IMG/VR virus record: IMGVR_UViG_3300042398_001741
Location: 1-25,358 of that record
DNA from: a virus
DNA length: 25,358 bases
Strand: one strand, 5' to 3'
Below, piece by piece: positions 1 to 7,729 of this stretch. Position 1 is the stretch's first letter. Every line of letters begins with the position of its first letter. The notes beneath the pieces were generated by a model. The model was not told the origin of the DNA. It worked only from the letters and a program-made list of their open reading frames with translations, and did no database searches. Both the position numbers and the translations under genes were made by a program.

Positions 1-1304
1 TTAGGTGCGTATGTAAATGTAATATCTTCTATTAAAAGCATATTTACATAGCTTCCCTCGGTTCCTGCTGAAAATCCCAGGTGAAACTGCATAAGTCTCT
101 CCTCCCAATTTTCTGTAACTACTCTATATTGGTAATTGTTTGCAGCGTTATCTTTGGAAACACCACCTGTGTAATAAAAGTCGGGTGAAGTAAGGTCTTC
201 ACCATCAATAGGATTTTGAGATACCGTAATGCTCTTTGAAATAATAGGAAAATCTTCCTGGTAATCTACTGTGAACAAAAATATCTCTTCTTCTGAACCT
301 ACTATTCTTCCTTTCCAAACAGGAGCAGCTCTAAAAAATGATGTAGAAAATCCGGATGTTTGCGGAATTGTTGGTAATGAAAGAGATGTTTTGAAAAATA
401 TCTCACGAGGTGTTACATAATGCACATCATATACTCCAGAGATTGGTAGCGAAAACGTATTATCACCTACACGAATTTTCATGCCAGCCACAAATGAATG
501 CGGCACATATGACTCGATGCTTACTAAAGTAATTGTTGCTGTAAATGAGGTGGAAACTTTTATACTAGTCGCAGAAACAATTTCGGTTATGAAAGTTTCA
601 GGAGATATGCCGTTCCCTTCAACAATCATTCCAACAGAAAGATTTGCTGTTGAAGGAATTCCGTAAATTGTATTGTTTCCGATAGAAATGTTTCCGGTGT
701 ATGAATAAACCTGTACACCTACCGAGCCAATTCCATAGGTTGGAGTATTACCGCCTACTGCAATGGGTTTTTCATTTCTGTAAAAGCCTAGTGCATTTAA
801 GTTTCCTTCATCCGCCCTTGGATATGAATAACCTGCTGTGCTAAGATCATTTACTTGACCTAGCACTTTTTCCAAAACAAATACTTCTTGGTTTTCAATT
901 AGACCAACTGAAACCTGGTCAAAAAATACTTCACCTTTCCAAGAAACTGCGGGATATGGAAACCCTTTATTTTCATTAGGGTACACTCCTAAAACACCGG
1001 TATTTAGACCGTTGATTGCTGTAATAGATCCACCAGTAATTACCACATCAGAAGGACTTAAATCCCACACATAGCCGGTAAAAAGGTTTTCAAATCTTAC
1101 ATACGTTACACCAGATGTGTAATTGGTACCACCGCTTACAATTTCAACAACTTCAATGTTTCCTTCACGGTTTGTATACACGTTGAAGACGGCCCCGCCA
1201 CCTCCATCAGGTTCCATTACAGTTACAGTAACTGCTGGATCTGGTAAGAGGTTGATTTCGTTTCCTCTTTTGTCAAAAAAGTTTAGCCTATTGGTTAGAA
1301 GCAT
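1..1304 (-). CDS. Large beta-rich tail/baseplate structural protein (N-terminal 434 residues, truncated by window edge)
   Basis: The reading frame opens at the ATG complementary to 1302-1304 and stays open through base 1, so the C-terminus lies outside the window. The start overlaps the stop of the upstream 92-aa gene (TAATG), which supports it. The protein is rich in Gly, Thr, Val and aromatic residues, with no predicted membrane segment. Residues about 36-62 (GGAVFNVYTN...VSGGTNYTSG) have the 'Gly-Gly-x-x-Tyr' look of repeated beta modules in phage structural proteins. Residues about 202-258 (NISIGNNTIYGIPSTANLSV onward) resemble the 'vGm.V.G.GI' modules found in tail-fibre and wedge proteins. 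It lies two genes after gp6, where T4 places gp7 and gp8, so a peripheral wedge or fibre-attachment role is likely. That role is inferred from position; I do not recognise a specific family. Confidence 0.75.
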   Translation of the reverse strand, partial: MLLTNRLNFFDKRGNEINLLPDPAVTVTVMEPDGGGGAVFNVYTNREGNIEVVEIVSGGTNYTSGVTYVRFENLFTGYVWDLSPSDVVITGGSITAINGLNTGVLGVYPNENKGFPYPAVSWKGEVFFDQVSVGLIENQEVFVLEKVLGQVNDLSTAGYSYPRADEGNLNALGFYRNEKPIAVGGNTPTYGIGSVGVQVYSYTGNISIGNNTIYGIPSTANLSVGMIVEGNGISPETFITEIVSATSIKVSTSFTATITLVSIESYVPHSFVAGMKIRVGDNTFSLPISGVYDVHYVTPREIFFKTSLSLPTIPQTSGFSTSFFRAAPVWKGRIVGSEEEIFLFTVDYQEDFPIISKSITVSQNPIDGEDLTSPDFYYTGGVSKDNAANNYQYRVVTENWEERLMQFHLGFSAGTEGSYVNMLLIEDITFTYAP

Positions 1305-1582
1305 TATGAGTGTACTCTATAGTTTTTATCAACCGTGTAGTTGAATGCTTTTTTAATGGCACCTGCCGAGTTGATAAGTTTTACAAACATTATTTGGAAA
1401 TAGTTAAGTGTAAGTTCTTTTCTTGGATCAACAAACATGTAAGGTGAAAGCACTCTCTTAAAAAGTTGTGTTTCATAATCAAATCCTTGGTTTTTCAAGG
1501 CATCCTGTTGATGAATCATATACTGGTAATAGCTAGGCCTTTCTAAATGAGGGCCGCCTTTAGGTTCCGCGCTTTTCATCAT
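1304..1582 (-). CDS. Small conserved-looking protein between gp6-like and large structural gene (92 aa)
   Basis: This is a 92-residue protein with no recognised family. The ATG at 1582 overlaps the gp6-like stop in an ATGA arrangement, and a second ATG follows immediately (MM), so either could be used. The stop overlaps the next ATG (TAATG). The sequence is soluble-looking, Tyr- and Gln-rich at the N-terminus (YYQYMIHQQDAL), with helical segments such as ELTLNYFQIMFVKLINSAGA. Tight coupling on both sides, inside a wedge-protein run, suggests a virion or baseplate-assembly component. This is inference from context only. Confidence 0.7.
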   Translation of the reverse strand: MMKSAEPKGGPHLERPSYYQYMIHQQDALKNQGFDYETQLFKRVLSPYMFVDPRKELTLNYFQIMFVKLINSAGAIKKAFNYTVDKNYRVHS

Positions 1583-3279
1583 ACAGTTTTCTTAATGTTA
1601 TTTACTTCGACTCTGTGTAAACTCATATTGAGGTTTCTTGGAGTATCTTTCTTACTAAATGTGATATTCAATGTACTAGGTTTTCCAGGATCGATGCCAG
1701 GATTGAAGTATTGACCATATCGATTTGCCCAGCCTCCGCGTACAATAGCAAGTTCTCCTCTGTCCATAATGATATCACCAAATTCATCCAAGCCAATATC
1801 TTTCTTATCAGAGTTTGCAGGAATCTTTTTATATTCCTCATTCTTTTCTGATACAAAATATACGTTGACAGAGTCAACTCCTTCAACCGTTTCAATTACA
1901 GAAATGATGTCAGATTTTGGTATACGGTCTCTTCTTCTGTTTGAAAGAAAGTATTCAGAACATTTAGTTGTAATGTTTTGACGAATTACATCTTTGTTAT
2001 AGCCTTCATAGGCTGTGATATTAACAAACATTACATATTTGCTTATTGTAGGCTCAATAATTTTATTGACTACAGTCATAAGTTTCTGACCGCTTTTTTC
2101 AATCAAATCATAGATCTTGGTTTTTTCACCATCTGTGAGGAGAAAAAGATTGGTTGGTATTGTAAAGTAGTTATCGGAACTTTTCTTTCTTTTGTTTACA
2201 TCTGGTACAAGAAAAAGATAAACCACATTATCATCTTCTATGTTTTCATCACCAAGAGTTGTAAACGCATCAATTACCGAAAAGAAATTAAACTTTTGTA
2301 AGAAGTAAACATAGTTATCAGTGTTTGCCAATACATATGCACGACTAGTTTTAGGTGCTAAAAGTTTGGTCAGATAAAGAGGCTCTGCATCGGTTCCGAA
2401 AGTAACCGGTACCGAGGTTACAATTGTAAGAACTTTATTTAGGTCAACCTCATCGCCAGCAATATCATAGCCACTGTCAAGAAATTTATATGTAGGGTTT
2501 TCATCTACAAGTAAATTTCCCGCGTTTCCTGATGTTGTAAGATATTCAATTCTAACTATTGATCCAAGCGGCGGCATTTTTCCAAAATAGCCGTTCCCAA
2601 AGTAAACATCAATTCCTGAATCAATACCAGTTTTAACTATGCACCCATTAGCTTCATACGGAATATCATACAGAGATTCATACTTGCCCCACTCTTCGTT
2701 ATTTACATAAACTTTTACATAAAAGTTGTCAATGTTAAAGTTTTTCTTTGGTGTTGTAGTAAAAGATTGCAGCTCTTCACCGTCTCCGGTAAATGTTTGT
2801 GCCTCAATTGCTCCTTGTATGATTGGAATGTCGATGCTGTTTTTTCCTGATAAATCAATTGAAACAGCTTCTTGGTCTAAAATGACAGTATATGTTAAGC
2901 CATTTGTTTGGCATACCAATGTTGTAAAGTTAGGGATCACCGCAGTGTTTCCATACATATCAACTTTTGCACCGCTGTATGTAAGACGAATAGTGCCTGA
3001 TGCCGCTACTGGTCTTGTTGGATTGTGCCCAGCAATTCGGGCCAAACCACGAATAGAATTAGGACGTTGCGCTGTATAAATGTTCAGCTCTTGAACGCTA
3101 TCCTCGATGTAATAGAAGATTAATCTCCCTAAGTCAAGAACAACTTCAAGAAGCTGTCCATAAGGACTAGCGGTTGTAAAGACCTGGTCGGCCTGTTCAT
3201 ATTTTGACTGCAAGAAATTTCTTGCGTCTTGGTAAAGCTGATAGTACCCTAATCGTGTTAGCTTAAATATCTCTAGCAT
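1579..3279 (-). CDS. Baseplate wedge protein, gp6 / baseplate-J type (566 aa)
   Basis: The gp6/J protein forms the ring that joins baseplate wedges around the hub and transmits the conformational change that starts sheath contraction. The diagnostic stretch is residues 224-256, DVYFGNGYFGKMPPLG followed by RIEYLTTSGNAGNL. It matches the baseplate-J pattern of FG(D/N)G..G..PP.G..(I/V)R(I/V).Y....G..GN. N-terminal residues 1-70 are helical and include GQLLEVVLDLGRLIFYYIED, as in gp6 proteins. At 566 residues it is somewhat shorter than T4 gp6 (about 660). The gene follows the gp25-like gene by 16 nt and overlaps the next gene by 4 nt. gp25 directly before gp6/J is a typical order in contractile systems, which reinforces the call. 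Confidence 0.9.
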   Translation of the reverse strand: MLEIFKLTRLGYYQLYQDARNFLQSKYEQADQVFTTASPYGQLLEVVLDLGRLIFYYIEDSVQELNIYTAQRPNSIRGLARIAGHNPTRPVAASGTIRLTYSGAKVDMYGNTAVIPNFTTLVCQTNGLTYTVILDQEAVSIDLSGKNSIDIPIIQGAIEAQTFTGDGEELQSFTTTPKKNFNIDNFYVKVYVNNEEWGKYESLYDIPYEANGCIVKTGIDSGIDVYFGNGYFGKMPPLGSIVRIEYLTTSGNAGNLLVDENPTYKFLDSGYDIAGDEVDLNKVLTIVTSVPVTFGTDAEPLYLTKLLAPKTSRAYVLANTDNYVYFLQKFNFFSVIDAFTTLGDENIEDDNVVYLFLVPDVNKRKKSSDNYFTIPTNLFLLTDGEKTKIYDLIEKSGQKLMTVVNKIIEPTISKYVMFVNITAYEGYNKDVIRQNITTKCSEYFLSNRRRDRIPKSDIISVIETVEGVDSVNVYFVSEKNEEYKKIPANSDKKDIGLDEFGDIIMDRGELAIVRGGWANRYGQYFNPGIDPGKPSTLNITFSKKDTPRNLNMSLHRVEVNNIKKTV

Positions 3280-3295
3280 GCATTGACTTTATATG

Positions 3296-3658
3296 TTATT
3301 CTGCAACCACGCCAAAGGCTTTGGATCCATTAACATATATATCAATGTAAGCCAAATCCCTGACAGTTCCAGGTACGAAGTTTACTTCAAAACGAAGATC
3401 AAAACTTGCTGCTTCTGGCACATAAGTGGATAGTTGTTGGTCAAATGCCATTCTCAGCTCATTGGCGCTAAATCCGAATTCAAATAGTAGATCTTCAATA
3501 CTCATTCCAAAACCAGGTTCTCCTAAAACATCACCCTTTCGAGTAAACATAATCATCTTGATTTTTTGCAAGAGAACTCTTACTGAATCTCTTTCCTCTA
3601 TTTTGTCAGGGTCGTATCCAGGTTCGTTTTGATTGAGTATGTAGATTTCTTTTAGCAT
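3296..3658 (-). CDS. Baseplate wedge protein, gp25-like (GPW_gp25 family, 120 aa)
   Basis: gp25 family proteins are small wedge components that clamp gp6/J and help nucleate the sheath. The core signature is residues 40-60, RKGDVLGEPGFG then SIEDLLFE, matching the family pattern 'G.r...PeFG.gi.d.LFe'. The length (120 aa) is normal for the family. I chose the ATG at 3658, one base after the stop of the upstream 243-aa gene (TAA-G-ATG). An in-frame ATG at 3724 would add 22 polar residues and a 65-nt overlap with that gene, and those residues match nothing in the family. The gene is followed by the gp6-like gene. Confidence 0.9.
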   Translation of the reverse strand: MLKEIYILNQNEPGYDPDKIEERDSVRVLLQKIKMIMFTRKGDVLGEPGFGMSIEDLLFEFGFSANELRMAFDQQLSTYVPEAASFDLRFEVNFVPGTVRDLAYIDIYVNGSKAFGVVAE

Positions 3659-3659
3659 C

Positions 3660-4391
3660 TTAGTGGAATATGTAGAACCAATCTGGGCTGTTTTCGTCGT
3701 CGATTCTTTGTTTGATTTCTGCAAGCTCTTCTTTTCCTTCCTCTTTCAGCGTATCAGCATTTACCTGTACGCCACCTGGAAGATTGAATGTAAAGAATCC
3801 CAAGATTCTACCAAGAGACATTTTTGCTTGTGAAGTTACCCATCGTTGAAAGAACCAATCATCATAGAGACGGTTTTCTTCAATTTTTGCATATGTTTGA
3901 ACAAAACAGTTTCTTTTTGGGTTTCTTCCCAAGATCTTCAGCCTTTTTGTATTGCGGTTGAAATCATATGAAACGCGCTCAAGAATAAATGCTTGTGTAA
4001 GATCCCAATAGGAGTATTGCGCAGTTCTAAGAACAAGGTCATCTGAAGCAAATGGAGAAAGAAAAAGCTCGGCGGCAAGAAGACGGTTATCATAGAAGTC
4101 GGCATCAATTGTACCAAGTCTTCCGCCTCCATTGATTTCACGAATCTCAAAAACAGAGATTACGCAATCAGGAAGTAACAGTGTTCGGGTTGCCTTAAAT
4201 TCCTTTGTCTGAAACCAGTCTTTGGTAATTACATAGTACTGTGTTTCTACAGCAGGGCCGTAGTTTACATAGAACCAGTTCAGAGCTTGATTAATGATAC
4301 GCTCCATTTCTCTTTCGGGTACCGAATACGGAAGTGAACAAGATCCTGTGATCTCGTCATTTACCATTTCTATGAGTTCTGCTCTGGTCAT
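3660..4391 (-). CDS. Conserved phage virion-cluster protein, role unassigned (243 aa)
   Basis: This is a soluble protein of 243 residues, rich in Trp, Tyr and Phe. The most distinctive block is residues 170-210, with RLYDDWFFQRWVTSQAKMSL then GRILGFFTFNLPGGVQVN. It has the feel of a conserved structural family in T4-related and large phages, but I cannot name the family. The N-terminus (MTRAELIEMVNDEITG) is a plain helix with no signal peptide. It is placed one base before the gp25 start and 8 nt after the 185-aa gene. Co-transcription with gp25 and gp6 suggests a baseplate, neck or tail-completion role. That role is inference. Confidence 0.8.
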   Translation of the reverse strand: MTRAELIEMVNDEITGSCSLPYSVPEREMERIINQALNWFYVNYGPAVETQYYVITKDWFQTKEFKATRTLLLPDCVISVFEIREINGGGRLGTIDADFYDNRLLAAELFLSPFASDDLVLRTAQYSYWDLTQAFILERVSYDFNRNTKRLKILGRNPKRNCFVQTYAKIEENRLYDDWFFQRWVTSQAKMSLGRILGFFTFNLPGGVQVNADTLKEEGKEELAEIKQRIDDENSPDWFYIFH

Positions 4392-4399
4392 ATTATTGC

Positions 4400-4957
4400 T
4401 TAAAGTTCAGGTGAAAAGCCTAGACTATTTACACAGTCCTGGTCGAAGTATTGCTTCTGGCCTTTTGGATATTTTTCTGAAAAGAGTACGTCTCCGTCTT
4501 TTTGAAGTTCAAGGTAGTAAAAACCGCCGCCAACACCAACTTTACCAACCCAATATGCACCAGATCTGCGATCTTCCCATACGTAAACTTCAACAGTATC
4601 TAGTCTTTTATCGTCGTCCTCTTCGGTACGCTCTTCGTCAAACATAAATTCAGCGCCGCCTAATTGAAGTTCTTTTTCAATAGAAAACGGTAAATGTGCT
4701 TCATTTACAAAACTTTCAAATGTTTTAACGTGTTTCATAACTTTGCTTTCTTTTATTTCTTTTTTAGAGATAGCCTTCAACTCAACATTTTTGAAAGCTG
4801 GCATTTTTTGAGCCGCTTTAATTACACTTTCCGCATCCTTTTCAGTATCGTATGTGTAAGCAAAGTTGTGGTTATCAGATAAAGACATATCAGCGCCCAG
4901 CCCTTTTCTTGTAAGATAGTTGCCTTTGCCGTCTGTAATTACGTAGTAGTCTCGCAT
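4400..4957 (-). CDS. Two-part protein of unknown function with internal capsid-targeting-like motif (185 aa)
   Basis: Residues 1-70 (YYVITDGKGNYLTRKG..., ending with a helix DAESVIKAAQKMP) look like a small independent domain. Residues 74-88 read MKHVKTFESFVNEAH, which resembles the N-terminal capsid-targeting peptide of T4 internal proteins (MKTYQEFIAEA) and includes a V-N-E|A site of the kind cut by prohead proteases. Residues 88-185 form a beta-rich acidic domain (VEVYVWEDRRSGAYWVGKVG). An ATG at 4738 (Met74) has an A-rich leader (AAAGAAAGCAAAGTT), so a separate 112-aa product from an internal start is possible. The start at 4957 overlaps the preceding small ORF by 19 nt. Function is unknown. 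Confidence 0.75.
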   Translation of the reverse strand: MRDYYVITDGKGNYLTRKGLGADMSLSDNHNFAYTYDTEKDAESVIKAAQKMPAFKNVELKAISKKEIKESKVMKHVKTFESFVNEAHLPFSIEKELQLGGAEFMFDEERTEEDDDKRLDTVEVYVWEDRRSGAYWVGKVGVGGGFYYLELQKDGDVLFSEKYPKGQKQYFDQDCVNSLGFSPEL

Positions 4958-5067
4958 TGCTCTTTAAGTTTTTTGAGAATCACATTTGTTGCCTGGATTC
5001 TCTTTGCATTTTTTGCAAGATTAGCGCGGTTGCGTTTTGGCTTGCCTTCTTTCTTTGCTCTTGCCAC
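4939..5067 (-). CDS. Small basic protein, GTG start (42 aa)
   Basis: A short frame fills the gap between the amidoligase-like gene and the 185-aa gene. The GTG at 5067-5065 overlaps the TAG of the upstream gene (TAGTG), the same one-base coupling seen at several other junctions here. It ends at a TAA complementary to 4939-4941. The product is about 42 residues and strongly basic (ARAKKEGKPKRNRANLAKNA, then KRIQATNVILKKLKEQCETTT). It could bind nucleic acid or be an internal virion peptide. No family is recognised. Evidence is limited to junction geometry, the clean open frame and the biased composition, so the call is moderate. Confidence 0.5.
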   Translation of the reverse strand: MARAKKEGKPKRNRANLAKNAKRIQATNVILKKLKEQCETTT

Positions 5068-6500
5068 TATTCATCTTTCTTCTTTTTATCACCGTCCTTT
5101 TCCTTGTCTTTTTCTTTGGCGCCGTCTTTGACGTTTTTGTAGCTTCCAGAAGCCTCGGTAGGCTCGGTTTGTTCAACGATCATAGTTTCTTTGGAAACTT
5201 TTGCAAGTCTTCCAATTTCTCCATTTCGTATTACACCGCGATTAACCTCGCAGTTGATGATATTGGTTTTGTTTTCAATGAAACAATCATTGCAAACATT
5301 TTCTACGTGTAGCGGTGATTCTGATACTTTTGAAAAGTCGACAGTATTGCCTTTTGCAAAGTTACAGAAAGATAGTCTGCTGTTTTTGATTTTGCAATTA
5401 TAGAAAGCGCATCTTTCAATTACGCCTTCAATCTCACAATCAATAAATTCAACTTCATCAATCCTTACATTCTTAAGTTTGGTAGATTTGAGTTGGAAAC
5501 GGCCAGCCTCTGAATCAAAATTAAACTCGCCCTTTTTCATATTTCCAGTAGTAATAAACTGGAAAAGCTTTCCTCGAAGATTTACCCAAACGCCTTCTAG
5601 TACATCATCATTATCATTCATATCGTATGTTACCTTAATATCAGGAAACACTTTTTTGAATTCTGAATACTTAATGAAAGCGCTACCAATTTTCTTTTGT
5701 TCGTCAACCATTTTTTTGAATTGACGAATCTCTGAACCAGAAAAGTCAGCAAAATTAAGAACTTCATGCATATGAAGAATGAAGTAATCAATAAGGTCAA
5801 GAATTTTCTTGGTCTTCTTTTGGTAGTCAGCACCACCCATGTAGCGGTACTCCAAATATCCTTTTTCTAGCTTTAGGAAGTTTACTCCATAATACTTCTC
5901 CTCATTAGGAACGCGGAAAGCATTGCGTGAATACACCGTGCTGTCTGGGTTAATGAAGAATGATGAAGCGTTTGGACGAATTTCACGAATACTACGAGCA
6001 TATACGGATTCTTCTCTCTTTGGAAAGACACTATATACCTGGCCTTCATCAAAGGAAAGTATGAACTTGAGAACATTCATATCCTTAATTTGGTGAACAG
6101 TTGGCAATGCAACTCCATCAATAGAAATGTTTGCGTGAATTGAGCATCTTTCAGTAGTGTAACCATTGTTGGTTATCCACTCAAATACTTTGATGATAAC
6201 ATTACGAGCGTCTGAGTATTTCATTGGCCCTGTTACCAATTCACACATTTTCTTACCACCGGAATAATCAGGCTCCAACTTGAAGATGGTATCAGTTGGG
6301 GTAACAGGAGAGTGATAAAGAGGTTTAGGCTCTTTAATGTTACTTAGCGCCATTGGCACAACCACCCGCTTACCAATAAATTTGGCAATTGAGCGTGCGG
6401 TTTCTAAGTGATCCTTTAAGTTGGAATAAAATTCAAATTCTATTCCAATCTTTCCCGCTGAAAGGATTTCATCCGGTCTGTAAGATTTCTTAATCTTCAT
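5067..6500 (-). CDS. Amidoligase-like (COOH-NH2 ligase) enzyme fused to pentapeptide-like repeats (477 aa)
   Basis: Residues 1-260 carry the pattern of the Amidoligase_2 group of glutamine-synthetase-like COOH-NH2 ligases. GIEFEF (19-24) supplies acidic metal/ATP-binding residues, CELVTGP (86-92) follows, then CSIHANIS (119-126) with the family's His, and YLEYRY (215-220). The family forms amide bonds using ATP; the substrate here is unknown. Residues about 335-425 are a pentapeptide-like right-handed helix (VRIDEVEFIDCEIEGV, AFYNCKIKNSRLSFCNFAKG). The last 30 residues are an almost uninterrupted Lys/Asp/Glu tail. The gene overlaps the S1-protein gene by 11 nt and sits inside the tail-assembly cluster. 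No glutamine-amidotransferase partner is visible here. I am fairly confident of the fold; the function is inference. Confidence 0.75.
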   Translation of the reverse strand: MKIKKSYRPDEILSAGKIGIEFEFYSNLKDHLETARSIAKFIGKRVVVPMALSNIKEPKPLYHSPVTPTDTIFKLEPDYSGGKKMCELVTGPMKYSDARNVIIKVFEWITNNGYTTERCSIHANISIDGVALPTVHQIKDMNVLKFILSFDEGQVYSVFPKREESVYARSIREIRPNASSFFINPDSTVYSRNAFRVPNEEKYYGVNFLKLEKGYLEYRYMGGADYQKKTKKILDLIDYFILHMHEVLNFADFSGSEIRQFKKMVDEQKKIGSAFIKYSEFKKVFPDIKVTYDMNDNDDVLEGVWVNLRGKLFQFITTGNMKKGEFNFDSEAGRFQLKSTKLKNVRIDEVEFIDCEIEGVIERCAFYNCKIKNSRLSFCNFAKGNTVDFSKVSESPLHVENVCNDCFIENKTNIINCEVNRGVIRNGEIGRLAKVSKETMIVEQTEPTEASGSYKNVKDGAKEKDKEKDGDKKKKDE

Positions 6501-7701
6501 TTGGTATGGTGAGGAAGATTTTATCGTTATGTACTCGTTCGACGTTCACCATTACATGTTCACCGACTGCGTACTTCTTTTTCTTGGTCTTGATTTCTTT
6601 TTGTGAAATTAGACCAACAATATCTTTTTGCAATTTTACTAATGTCCCAAACGGCTGAATTGAAACAACTTCGCCGCCTGTGATGATTCCTAAATTCTTT
6701 TCTTTGAACTCTTCAATTTCTCTCATACGAATGCTAGGGTCTTCATCGGTAAGAATAATTTTCTTATCTGGTGTAATCTCTTTGATCCAGAATGAGATTT
6801 CGCTGCCTGAAATTGGAGCTTCAACCTTAAATGTCTCTCTCATTTCAGGAGTCATTTTGCTGGTATGAATAAGACCAGTAAAGATCTCATTAAACTCAAC
6901 AAAGATACCAAACTTAGCAGTTCCAGTAACAGTACCCGTGTACTTTTCTTCCAGACTAAGTTCAGCAATCTTGGCAGGTAGTATGTGAGATAGGTATTTC
7001 TTATGACTGAATACAAATGTTCCAGCATCTTTTAAGTAGTCTTCTACCATTACATAAACCTCTTTGCCAAGCAATGATTCAAAGTCTCTTACAACGTTAG
7101 CGGCAGCAAGCGATCCTGGTAAGAATCCTTCAATTCCACCAACATTTACCAAGAATCCTCCGCCATTGCGTGAAATTATTTTGGCAATATAAGCGCTGGT
7201 AGGTTCAGCAATCTGTGCAAAGAATTCATCGCGAATTGCCTGCGAATGTCCTCTGCTAAGTGAAGCAATGGTAAACGGTTTTACATTTTCAATGATCACC
7301 TTTCGGCCTTCGGTTCCAACAAAGGATACGTGAGAACCAGGTTCATTTTTCATCCAATTGACAAAGCCGTCTTTGTCCATTCCTATTGATTTGAAGAAAG
7401 TCTTTTCTTTGTCAAGCTGTATGACTGCGTCAATCATTCCAGAAAGAGTAACAATCAACTCAGAGTCATCGATAGAAACGATGGAGGTAATGGCTCGGCA
7501 TTCGCCTACTTCCGGTTCTTTTGATCCTGTGATTTGTCTTTTTTCATACATGAGGTATATCTCCTCAGCATCTGGTCCATGATACCAAACTTTTGCTCCA
7601 TACTTTTTCAGGAGATGCGGGTTAGGCACGCGGCGGGATTGACGGTCTTCTGCTAAGAAGGCATCCCAGTCAAATTCTAGTGTGTTATTTTTGATTTGCA
7701 T
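6490..7701 (-). CDS. Multi-S1-domain RNA-binding protein, ribosomal protein bS1-like (403 aa)
   Basis: Three S1 (OB-fold) RNA-binding repeats are readable: residues about 168-236 (GGGFLVNVGGIEGFLPGSL), 252-320 (KFGIFVEFNEIFTGLIHTSK) and 336-400 (IQPFGTLVKLQKDIVGLISQ). A degenerate fourth may cover 64-145. The architecture resembles a shortened bacterial bS1 (six repeats in E. coli). bS1 holds mRNA on the 30S subunit and is most important where Shine-Dalgarno pairing is absent. The neighbouring genes here lack obvious Shine-Dalgarno sites, so a role in favouring phage mRNA is plausible but unproven. A candidate late promoter lies 18 nt upstream of the ATG, so this protein may be expressed late or at a boosted level. 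It could instead bind RNA unrelated to ribosomes. Confidence 0.88.
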   Translation of the reverse strand: MQIKNNTLEFDWDAFLAEDRQSRRVPNPHLLKKYGAKVWYHGPDAEEIYLMYEKRQITGSKEPEVGECRAITSIVSIDDSELIVTLSGMIDAVIQLDKEKTFFKSIGMDKDGFVNWMKNEPGSHVSFVGTEGRKVIIENVKPFTIASLSRGHSQAIRDEFFAQIAEPTSAYIAKIISRNGGGFLVNVGGIEGFLPGSLAAANVVRDFESLLGKEVYVMVEDYLKDAGTFVFSHKKYLSHILPAKIAELSLEEKYTGTVTGTAKFGIFVEFNEIFTGLIHTSKMTPEMRETFKVEAPISGSEISFWIKEITPDKKIILTDEDPSIRMREIEEFKEKNLGIITGGEVVSIQPFGTLVKLQKDIVGLISQKEIKTKKKKYAVGEHVMVNVERVHNDKIFLTIPNED

Positions 7702-7719
7702 ATTTTATGGTTTTACAAA

Positions 7720-7727
7720 CTATATAT
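7720..7727 (-). promoter_or_regulatory. Candidate late promoter (ATATATAG) for the S1-protein gene
   Basis: On the minus strand ATATATAG ends 18 nt before the S1-protein ATG and starts about 2 nt after the stop of the 1626-aa gene. The same octamer occurs upstream of other genes at similar spacing, and it resembles the T4 late -10 element TATAAATA. No -35-like element is evident. It would give an internal transcript covering the S1 gene and everything after it. Confidence 0.45.
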
Positions 7728-7729
7728 CT

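Noticed and set aside
1978-2301. Plus-strand frame of 107 codons with hydrophobic residues
   Set aside because: It lies wholly inside the well-supported gp6-like gene on the other strand and has no neighbouring plus-strand genes.
3659-3724. 22-residue N-terminal extension of the gp25-like protein
   Set aside because: It would overlap the 243-aa gene by 65 nt and adds polar residues outside the family's usual length. The ATG at 3658 directly follows that gene's stop.
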